Assembly: GCF_019968905.1 (NCBI RefSeq)
Contig: NZ_CP079946.1
Span: 4,774,001-4,838,000, forward strand
Length of the DNA: 64,000 nt
Direction of reading: 5' to 3'
Source: Corallococcus sp. EGB
GTDB taxonomy: Bacteria; Myxococcota; Myxococcia; Myxococcales; Myxococcaceae
Below the pieces are notes generated by a model. It saw nothing but the letters and a program-made list of their open reading frames with translations. It was not told the DNA's origin and ran no database searches. The position numbers and the translations under genes are program-made. This document shows positions 51,656 through 58,756 of the stretch, in pieces (position 1 is the stretch's first letter; the number at the start of each line of letters is the position of its first letter).

Positions 51656-53188
51656 TCAAACCGGGTTTTCCGTCCGGGGGAAGATGGGCTCCGGCATTCC
51701 CCGGCCGCGGTAGCCGAACCGGGTGCGGATGACCGCGCCGAAGGCCAGCGGGATGAGGACGAGGTTGAGGAACACGCCCAGCACCGGGATGTGGCTGACC
51801 AGGAGGATGAGGCCCAGGCCCAGGGCGAGCACCACCGCCTGCGTCTTGCGGCCGCGCATCACCGGCAACCGCGTGCCCACCTCGCTGGCGATGGCCGCGT
51901 AGCTGAGCGCCGTGCCCAGCATGGAGGCGACCAGGAGGGCGAACGCCACCGGGATGCCGATGAGCGTGATGCTCAGGACGATGCTCAACAGGAAGAGGGC
52001 CACCATGCCCACGACCCCCACGAGGAAGTTGCGGCTGGGGTTGGCGCGGATCTCGTCGCCCAGCTCCTTCATGCGCGCCGGGAAGAACATCTGCCCCAGG
52101 AAGCCCAGGCCGAAGAGGAGCGCGAACTGGAGGATGAAGGACGCCAGGCCGCCGCCGTGGTCGTCGTGGTCGTCATCGTCGTCGTGGTCCGCGGACGCGT
52201 CGTAGTCCTGCGTGTCCCGCATGCCGCGCTTGATCTCCCCGGCCACCATGCGGCCCAGGCCCGCGCCGCCGAAGGACTCCAGGCTGCCCTCCACGACGGC
52301 GCCGTCCGCCTTCTGCACCTGACCGCCAAAGGCGGACACGTCGCCCTCCACCTGGGCGTTGGGCCCCAGGATGACGTTGCCTCCGAAGGCGTGCGCGTCT
52401 CCCTCCACGTGGCCCTGGATCTCCAGGTTGCCGCCGAAGACAACCGCGTCGCCCTCCACCATGCCCTTCACGACGAGGTTGCCGCCATAGACGACGGCGC
52501 TCTCCACGGACTCGCCCTCCTTCACCTCCAGGGACTGTCCGCGCGCCACCACGTCCCGGGCGCCGCGCTTGCCCTTCCTGTGCTTGAAGCTGTCGCGGAA
52601 GCTCTTGATCTCATCGCGGATGCGCTGCTTGGCGGCCTCGGCCTCTGCCTTCGCGGCCTGCTTGGCCTCGTCGCGGGCGCGCCGCGCCTCTTCACGGGCG
52701 TCCTCGCGCGCCTGCGCGATGTCCTCCGGCGTCGCGTCCTCGTCCAGCTCCGGCGGCGCGGGGGGCGCCGGGGGCGCGGGCGGGGTGGCGGCCGCGACGG
52801 GCGGGGCCACGGGCGGCGCGGGGATGCTGGCGGTGGGGCTCGTGCCGGACTCCTTCTCCTTCGCGGTCAGCGGGCGCAGGGTGAAGATGGAGCCGTCCTG
52901 CTCCAGGTGGAGCGAGTAGGCGCGGGCCACGGTGCGCAGGGCCTGCTCGGCGGTGATGCCGCGCAGGCGCACCTCCGCCGGGGTGTCCAGGTCGCCGGTG
53001 ACGACCAGGTTCAGGCCGCCCTTCTCCGCGATGGTCTTGAGCGCGTCGCGCAGCGAACCGCGGAAGCTCACGTCGATGGTGCGGGCCGGAGCTGTGGCGG
53101 CCGCGGGGGCGGCCGGGGCGGCTTCCGCGAGCGCCACGGGGGCGCCGAGGAGGAGCGTCGGAAGCAACAGGCGGGGCAGGATCTTCAT
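51656..53188 (-). CDS. Membrane protein with STN domain, coiled coil and polymer-forming beta-helix domain
   Basis: A 510-residue exported protein; signal MKILPRLLLPTLLLGAPVALAEA. Residues about 38-105 are a secretin/TonB short N-terminal (STN)-like domain (VSFRGSLRDALKTIAEKGG, AEVRLRGITAEQALRTVARA). A Pro/Ala linker and a charged helical stretch follow (about 155-215; AREDAREEARRARDEAKQAA). Residues about 225-325 are bactofilin-like rungs: VYGGNLVVKGMVEGDAVVFG, GNLEIQGHVEGDAHAFGG and VILGPNAQVEGDVSAFGG. Next comes an Asp/His-rich loop (DYDASADHDDDDDHDDHGGG), and the C-terminal part has four hydrophobic helices. It lies 8 bases after the anti-sigma factor gene. I know no characterised protein with this order; envelope-stress sensing or surface scaffolding is inferred. 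Confidence 0.8.
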   Translation of the reverse strand: MKILPRLLLPTLLLGAPVALAEAAPAAPAAATAPARTIDVSFRGSLRDALKTIAEKGGLNLVVTGDLDTPAEVRLRGITAEQALRTVARAYSLHLEQDGSIFTLRPLTAKEKESGTSPTASIPAPPVAPPVAAATPPAPPAPPAPPELDEDATPEDIAQAREDAREEARRARDEAKQAAKAEAEAAKQRIRDEIKSFRDSFKHRKGKRGARDVVARGQSLEVKEGESVESAVVYGGNLVVKGMVEGDAVVFGGNLEIQGHVEGDAHAFGGNVILGPNAQVEGDVSAFGGQVQKADGAVVEGSLESFGGAGLGRMVAGEIKRGMRDTQDYDASADHDDDDDHDDHGGGLASFILQFALLFGLGFLGQMFFPARMKELGDEIRANPSRNFLVGVVGMVALFLLSIVLSITLIGIPVAFALLVASMLGTALSYAAIASEVGTRLPVMRGRKTQAVVLALGLGLILLVSHIPVLGVFLNLVLIPLAFGAVIRTRFGYRGRGMPEPIFPRTENPV

Positions 53189-53196
53189 GGACACGC

Positions 53197-53703
53197 TCAG
53201 GCTTCGGAGAGGGACGGAGGAGGGGAACCGGCCAGGCGCTTCAGGCCGAAGAGCGACGTGAACACGACGAAGGCGACGACGCAGGCCACCGCCAGCCCCG
53301 CGGTGCTCCACAGGGCGTGCGCCCCGCTGAACAGGCCTTCCACGAGCGCGCGCCCGTCCCGCACGCTGGACGCGAACGCGGTGCCCATGCGGCCGAGCGC
53401 CCGGTCGTTGGTGAACAGGAAGCCCAGCCCCACGCCCAGGGACGTGAGGAGGATGCACAGGCCCGTCCACACCTCGCGGCGCTGGGGCACGGGGCTCTCC
53501 GCGACGCGGGCCATCACGTTCACGACGAGCGACGGAGGCGGCAGCGGATCCGCCAGCCGGTACAGGTCCTGCTCCAGCAGGCGGTGCTCCTCCATCAGGG
53601 CGGCGCACGCCTCGCACTCCGCGGCGTGGTCCAGGGCCGGGCCCTCACCGGACTCCAGCTCCGCGAAGAGGACTTCCAGGTCGGGGCAGGGGGTGGGGCT
53701 CAT
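53197..53703 (-). CDS. Zinc-finger anti-sigma factor
   Basis: A 168-residue protein. The N-terminal HxxxCxxC zinc motif is H26-AAE-C30-EA-C33. The sigma-binding helix follows (LMEEHRLLEQDLYRL). Two hydrophobic helices (about 80-95 and 133-153; WTGLCILLTSLGVGLGFLF, LAVACVVAFVVFTSLFGL) place it in the inner membrane. Its ATG overlaps the sigma-factor stop, as is usual for such pairs. Confidence 0.88.
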   Translation of the reverse strand: MSPTPCPDLEVLFAELESGEGPALDHAAECEACAALMEEHRLLEQDLYRLADPLPPPSLVVNVMARVAESPVPQRREVWTGLCILLTSLGVGLGFLFTNDRALGRMGTAFASSVRDGRALVEGLFSGAHALWSTAGLAVACVVAFVVFTSLFGLKRLAGSPPPSLSEA

Positions 53704-54320
53704 TTCGTCTCCTCCTCGGCGGGCGCCATCTTCTTGCGCAGCTTTTCACGGGCGCGGAACAGGCGCGCCATGATGGTCCCGGGCGCGCAGCCCATGATCT
53801 GCGCGATCTCCTTCGTGGTGCGCTTCTGGACGTAATAGAGGGCCAGCACTTCACGGTCGTCCACGGAGAGCGTCTCCATGGCGGCCTCCAGCGACTGCCG
53901 CTCCTCGCGCGCGATGGCCCCGTCCTCCTGGGACGCCTCGTTGCTGGGGAGCACCTCCTTCATGGGCTCCAGCTCCTCCGTGCGCACCTTGGTGCGGCGG
54001 CGGAGCAGGTCCAGGCAGAGGTTGCGGGTGATGGCCAGCACCCAGAGGTCGAACGGGCGCGTCTCGTCGTAGCGGTGGAGGTTCTGGTACGCGCGCAGGA
54101 GGGCCTCCTGCGCGACCTCCGCGGCCTCGGCCTCGCTCTGGAGCAGGCGCAGCGCCAGCCCATACACCGGGCGCTGCACGCTGCGCACGAGCGCTTCGAA
54201 AGCGGACGGGTCCCCCTTGCGGGCGGCCAGCACGTCCGCCTGCCAGGGGAGGGGGGCGGCGTCCTCAGCCATCACCATTCCAATGGCCATGGGGAGCGAG
54301 TCGAGGGCAAGAGCGTTCAC
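53700..54320 (-). CDS. ECF-family RNA polymerase sigma factor
   Basis: A 206-residue ECF sigma factor. Region 2 spans about 38-105 (FEALVRSVQRPVYGLALRLL, AEAAEVAQEALLRAYQNLHR, FDLWVLAITRNLCLDLLRRR). Region 4 is about 140-195 (ETLSVDDREVLALYYVQKRT, TKEIAQIMGCAPGTIMARLF). The start is GTG 54320 or ATG 54290; the latter gives MAIGMVMAED. It would direct the polymerase to envelope-stress or nutrient genes when freed from the anti-sigma factor encoded next to it. It probably drives its own operon. Confidence 0.92.
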   Translation of the reverse strand: MNALALDSLPMAIGMVMAEDAAPLPWQADVLAARKGDPSAFEALVRSVQRPVYGLALRLLQSEAEAAEVAQEALLRAYQNLHRYDETRPFDLWVLAITRNLCLDLLRRRTKVRTEELEPMKEVLPSNEASQEDGAIAREERQSLEAAMETLSVDDREVLALYYVQKRTTKEIAQIMGCAPGTIMARLFRAREKLRKKMAPAEEETK

Positions 54321-54368
54321 GCCCTGGACTACGGCCCTGCGGAAGGGCCATTGCGCCGCCGTCGAGCA

Positions 54369-55949
54369 TCACTTCCGCTTCTGTTTTTTCGCGGACTTGG
54401 CAGCCGCCTGGCGCTGCTTTTCCGCCTTTTCCGCCCGCACGTCGGCCTTCTCCTGCTTGCGCTGCTTCTGCTTCGCCCGGAAGCCCAGCGGAATCGCGGG
54501 CTCCGAGGCCGGCGGGGGGGCGGCCTTGACCTCATCCAGGTCCGGGAGCGCCTCGCGGGGCACGCGGGCCGGCCGGCCGATGCGGCTGGGAGGCCGGGCG
54601 TCGTTGCCGGGCGCAGCGGCACGGCGGGGCGTCGCACGGTCCGCCAGCGCGCGGTGGCGCGGCGTCGCTTCGCCGGCGCGGGCAGTGCGGGTGGCGGTCT
54701 CCACGCGGGCCTCCTCGCGCTCGGTGGTGACCAGGCGGGGGCGCTGCGAGGTGCGGATGTCCTCCTTCGAGTCCTCCGTGTACTCGAAGTGGAACAGGCG
54801 CTTGATGACCAGCGTGGCGTAGGCGCCCGGGGGCAGGGTGAAGGCCACGTTGACCTTGATGTCGCCGCGGTTCACGTCGTCGTTCTGCGTGCGGCCCACG
54901 ACGAGCTTGTGCGGGAACATCACCAGCGGGCGCTGCTCCTCCTTGAAGTAGAGCATCCGCTCCGCGCCCTTGATGCGCAGGTCGGAGAGCTTGAGCTTCT
55001 CCCGGCCCAGCACCCAGGTCATGGCCTCGGCGACCTTCGGATCATCGAAGGTGGTGTCCGGCCCCACGAGCGGGAAGGTCTTCTCGCGCAGGATGTGCAG
55101 CACGTCCGGGGTCGCGTCCCGGTAGTGCAGCAGCGTGCCGGCCTGGTAGCGCATGGGGAACATGGCCTCGCGCGGCAGCATCAGCTGGAGGTAGCGCCGG
55201 ACGCCCTCGTTCCAGAGGAAGCTCTGGTACTCGAAGAGGATCATCGCCCGGTAGTCCGAGTCGATCTGCAGGAACGCGCGGAGCCAGTCGCCCGGGTGCT
55301 CGCGCAAGGAGCGCAGGATGCGGTGGTACTTCTTCGCGCCCTCGAAGGGCACGCGCGCGTCCCAGCGGCCCCAGTTGTCGCGCCAGAAGCCCTTCACCTT
55401 GGCGTCCTCGGTGCGGTCCAGGTCCGAGGGGCGGGCGAAGTAGTTGTGCAGCGCGGCCTCGAAGTCGCCGCGGATGAGGTCCTTGGCGATGAAGCCCTGG
55501 CCGTGCTTGAGCGCGCCGAAGCGCTGGCTGTCGAAGTAGTTCACCACGCCCAGCCGGTTCACCTCCGCGGCGGCCAGGTTCAGGGGCGCCAGCGAGTCGC
55601 GCGTGAGGGCGCGCACGGTGACGGAGAAGCGGTTGGAGGTGATGTTCTTCGCGGACAGCGGCTTGTCCGTCCGGCCCAGGAACTTCAGGCGCAGGTCGGG
55701 CTCCTGCATGTCCACGTCCGCGCCGTCCACGGCGATGATCTGCTCGGTGCGGCCCTGCTTGTCCTTCAGGCCGCAGTAGCTGATGGCACCGGGCTTCAGA
55801 CCGAACGCGTCACGGATGCGGTTGACCGCGTCAAAGGTGGACAGCTTCTGCTTGTCCATGAGGTAGACGCGGTGCCGGCCACTGGCGACCTCGTCGAAAC
55901 GGTAGGACTCCTTCACGGAGAAGTCCTCGGGTTTTTGCTTGATTCGCAC
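54369..55949 (-). CDS. truD: tRNA pseudouridine(13) synthase TruD with a long basic tail
   Basis: A 526-residue protein. GTG 55949 has AAGGGGG upstream and opens with MRIKQKPEDFSVKES, the TruD start. The catalytic Asp is D63 in YCGLKDKQGRTEQ. NRFSVTVRAL, VVNYFDSQRFGALKHGQGF and the closing PGAYATLVIKRLF complete the TruD fold (about 1-395). Typical TruD proteins have 350-400 residues. The extra 130 residues here are Arg/Lys/Ala-rich (RRAAAPGNDARPPSRIGRPA, KQKQRKQEKADVRAEKAEKQ) and end in KKQKRK, perhaps an RNA-binding tail. It modifies U13 of tRNA-Glu in E. coli; that target is assumed here. Confidence 0.9.
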   Translation of the reverse strand: MRIKQKPEDFSVKESYRFDEVASGRHRVYLMDKQKLSTFDAVNRIRDAFGLKPGAISYCGLKDKQGRTEQIIAVDGADVDMQEPDLRLKFLGRTDKPLSAKNITSNRFSVTVRALTRDSLAPLNLAAAEVNRLGVVNYFDSQRFGALKHGQGFIAKDLIRGDFEAALHNYFARPSDLDRTEDAKVKGFWRDNWGRWDARVPFEGAKKYHRILRSLREHPGDWLRAFLQIDSDYRAMILFEYQSFLWNEGVRRYLQLMLPREAMFPMRYQAGTLLHYRDATPDVLHILREKTFPLVGPDTTFDDPKVAEAMTWVLGREKLKLSDLRIKGAERMLYFKEEQRPLVMFPHKLVVGRTQNDDVNRGDIKVNVAFTLPPGAYATLVIKRLFHFEYTEDSKEDIRTSQRPRLVTTEREEARVETATRTARAGEATPRHRALADRATPRRAAAPGNDARPPSRIGRPARVPREALPDLDEVKAAPPPASEPAIPLGFRAKQKQRKQEKADVRAEKAEKQRQAAAKSAKKQKRK

Positions 55950-56020
55950 GACAGCCCCCTTACCACGTGGACGCCCGGATTGAAGCGTCCGCACCGGAAA
56001 TGGGCTTAACCTGCAACCCC

Positions 56021-56956
56021 ATGAGAAACCTTCCCGCCCTGCTGCTCTTGGGGATCGCCGGGCTTGTCGTGGGGTGCGCGACCCCGCTGTCCACCATGCA
56101 GACGGCCAGGACGCTCGCGCCGGGCCAGGTCCAGGTGACGGGCAGCATGGGCGTCTTCGTCCCGGTGGGGACGCTCTCGTCGGTGGTGGACGTGGGCATC
56201 GACCAGGGGAGGGCGGCGAAGCGGGCCATTGACGAGGACAAGCCCTACACCCTCACGGAGGAGGACCAGCAGCGCCTCTTGACGGCGGGCCTGGCCCTGG
56301 TGGTGGCCCCACCGGGGGTGAACCCGGAGCTGATGGTGCGGGTGGGCCTGGTGGACGGGCTGGACGTGGGCGGGCGCTACAACGGCAACTCGCTGCGCTT
56401 CGACGGCAAGGTGCGGCTGGCCCATGGCGGGCCGGATCCGCGCCGCTCCTATGACCTGGCGCTGGGGGTGGGGGTGTCCAAGTACCTGTTCTCCGGGGCG
56501 GTGATGGACGTCCTGGAGGTGGTCCAGCTGGGGGACTTCAGCCGGACGGACGTGGAGGTGCCGCTGTACTTGAGCGCGGAGTACGGCGACGTGTTCAAGC
56601 TCTACGGCGCCCCCAAGTACGTCTTCAGCCACACCCGGCTGGACGCCCAGCTGGTGGACTTCTCCCAGCAGGGCAAGCCGGTGACGGGCTTCGACGCGAG
56701 GCTGCCGTCCTCCGTGAACAGCCACTTCGTGGGCACCACGGTGGGCCTCGCGGTGGGCTACCGCTACGTGCACTTCTACGCCGAGCTCACCGGGGGCTAC
56801 GTCTTCTGCAACCCGCACCTCTTCGGGCAGAAGCGGGACCTGGGCGGGATGACCTTCCTGCCGTCCATCGGCCTGGGCTTCCGCGCCCCGGAGCGGCGTC
56901 CGGCCGCGTCAGTGAACCCCGCGGCTCCGGGGACGGTGGCCCCGCCGTCCCCATGA
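56021..56956 (+). CDS. Outer-membrane-type lipoprotein, beta-barrel-like
   Basis: A 311-residue lipoprotein: signal, lipobox LVVGC (C19). The mature protein begins TMQTARTLAPGQVQVTGSMG and shows strand pairs typical of small outer-membrane barrels. Examples are VRVGLVDGLDVGGRYNGNSL, SYDLALGVGVSKYLFSG and VGLAVGYRYVHFYAELTG. The end (PAASVNPAAPGTVAPPSP) is a low-complexity tail. The family is not known to me. It is divergent from truD with 71 bases between starts. Confidence 0.75.
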   Translation: MRNLPALLLLGIAGLVVGCATPLSTMQTARTLAPGQVQVTGSMGVFVPVGTLSSVVDVGIDQGRAAKRAIDEDKPYTLTEEDQQRLLTAGLALVVAPPGVNPELMVRVGLVDGLDVGGRYNGNSLRFDGKVRLAHGGPDPRRSYDLALGVGVSKYLFSGAVMDVLEVVQLGDFSRTDVEVPLYLSAEYGDVFKLYGAPKYVFSHTRLDAQLVDFSQQGKPVTGFDARLPSSVNSHFVGTTVGLAVGYRYVHFYAELTGGYVFCNPHLFGQKRDLGGMTFLPSIGLGFRAPERRPAASVNPAAPGTVAPPSP

Positions 56957-57083
56957 GCGGCCGGACGGGGGCGGGGACTGACCGGCCGTGCAGGGCGCTG
57001 GTGGCCCGGACCTGGGGGCGCGTCGCGAGCGTTCCTTTGGGGCGGAAGGCTCTGGTAGTGTCCGGGCCGGTGAGGATTCGCGC

Positions 57084-58754
57084 GTGAACCAGGCACCCGC
57101 CCCATTCCCGCCCAGGTCCGGGTCGCACCCGCGCGGGCCGCACCTGACGGGGCGGTTCGCGGACGGGACGCTGGGGGAATTTCCCCTGGGCGCGACCACT
57201 TCGCTCGGCCGCCATCCGTCCAACACGCTGCGGCTGGTGGACCGGGAGGTCTCCAAGGAGCACGCCACCATCGACAAGGTGGGGCGCGACTTCGTGCTGC
57301 GCGACCTGAACTCGTCCAACGGCACCTTCGTCAACGGGCGCCGGGTGACGGGGGAGATGCGGCTGAAGGACGGGGATGAGATCGCCCTGGGCTCCTCGCG
57401 GCTCGTCTTCCACAGCGGCGAGGCGGCCCCGGCCGGCGGCAACCCGCCCACGCTGCCGGGCGTGACGGTGGTGGCCAACGCCGTCTCCATGCCGGCCTTC
57501 CTGGCGCAGATGGACCAGGTGCCGCAGAACTTCCGCCCCGCGGAGCAGGTGACGGACATCGCCGCCCTGCGCCGGGACTACGAGAAGCTGCGCATCGTCC
57601 ACGAGTTCCACCGGCAGGTGAGCCTCAAGGGCAACCAGCACGACCTGTTCGAGCAGATCTTGAAGGTGGCCTTCGAGCTGCTCGCGGCCGACCACGGCGT
57701 CATCCTGAAGGTGGGCCCGGAGGGGGAGTTCATCCCGGCCGCGGTGCACCACCGGCAGGGCAAGCAGGTGAACGTCATGCTGTCGGACACCGTGCTCAAG
57801 CGCGTGGTGGAGACGGGCAAGGCGGTGCTCACGGCGGACGCCATCATCGACGAGCGCTTCTCCGCCGCGGAGAGCATCGTGGCGCAGGGCATCCGCTCCG
57901 CCATGGCGGTGCCGCTCCTGGTGAACGGCGACATCATGGCGGTGCTGTTCCTGGACAGCCGCCAGCAGATCAACGCCTTCTCGGAGAAGGACCTGACCAT
58001 CCTCTCCGGCATCGCCGCGCAGGCGGGCATCGCGCTGGAGAACGCGGCCCTGGCGGAGCAGATCCGCAACGAGGCGGTGACGCGCGCGGAGCTGTCCCGC
58101 TTCCTGTCCAAGGCGGTGGCGGACGCGGTGATCAACGGCGGCACGGAGGACCTGCGCCAGAGCCGGCTCGCGGAGGTGAGCTGCCTGTTCGCGGACATCC
58201 GCGGCTTCACCACCCTGGCGGAGAGCGACTCGCCGCAGGAGGTGGTGTCGATGCTCAACAGCTTCTTCACCGCCATGGCGGACGTGGTGTTCCGCTACGA
58301 GGGCAACCTGGACAAGTTCATCGGGGACTGCGTGATGGCGGTGTGGGGTCCGCCGTCGTCGCACCCGGATGATCCGGCCCGCGCCCTGCGCGCCGCGCTG
58401 GAGATGCAGGACGCCGTCACGGAGCTCAACCGGCAGCGCGTGCTGGACGGCAAGAAGCCCATCGAGGTGGGCATCGGCGTCAACACCGGCCAGGCCGTCG
58501 TGGGCTACATGGGCAGCGCGGAGCGGCACGAGTTCACCGCCATTGGCGACACCGTGAACACCGCCTCGCGGCTGTGCGGCATCGCCAAGAGCGGCGAGGT
58601 GCTGGCGTCGGAGGCCACGGTGCGCAAGGCCGGGCCGGGCTTCGACGTGGAGGAGCTGCCGGTGCTGCAGGTGAAGGGCAAGGAGAAGGGCGTGCAGACG
58701 TTCCGCGTCCACGGCGCGGAGCTGACCACCTCCACCTCCCGCAAGGTGCGCTGA
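57084..58754 (+). CDS. FHA-GAF-adenylate cyclase (class III nucleotide cyclase)
   Basis: A 556-residue signalling protein. Residues about 25-115 are an FHA phospho-threonine-binding domain (TSLGRHPSNTLRLVDREVSK, LRDLNSSNGTFVNG). A GAF domain follows (about 170-330; LFEQILKVAFELLAADHGVI, MAVPLLVNGDIMAVLFLDS). The C-terminal class III cyclase domain (about 350-540) has the metal Asp in CLFADIRGFTTLAE, the second Asp and the adenine-specifying Lys in NLDKFIGDCVMAVWG, and the transition-state Arg in DTVNTASRLCG. This makes cAMP the likely product. Similar cyclases occur in myxobacteria. GTG 57084 has GAGG upstream. The kinase gene follows by 2 bases, which suggests that phosphorylation feeds the FHA domain. 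Confidence 0.92.
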   Translation: MNQAPAPFPPRSGSHPRGPHLTGRFADGTLGEFPLGATTSLGRHPSNTLRLVDREVSKEHATIDKVGRDFVLRDLNSSNGTFVNGRRVTGEMRLKDGDEIALGSSRLVFHSGEAAPAGGNPPTLPGVTVVANAVSMPAFLAQMDQVPQNFRPAEQVTDIAALRRDYEKLRIVHEFHRQVSLKGNQHDLFEQILKVAFELLAADHGVILKVGPEGEFIPAAVHHRQGKQVNVMLSDTVLKRVVETGKAVLTADAIIDERFSAAESIVAQGIRSAMAVPLLVNGDIMAVLFLDSRQQINAFSEKDLTILSGIAAQAGIALENAALAEQIRNEAVTRAELSRFLSKAVADAVINGGTEDLRQSRLAEVSCLFADIRGFTTLAESDSPQEVVSMLNSFFTAMADVVFRYEGNLDKFIGDCVMAVWGPPSSHPDDPARALRAALEMQDAVTELNRQRVLDGKKPIEVGIGVNTGQAVVGYMGSAERHEFTAIGDTVNTASRLCGIAKSGEVLASEATVRKAGPGFDVEELPVLQVKGKEKGVQTFRVHGAELTTSTSRKVR

Positions 58755-58756
58755 CG

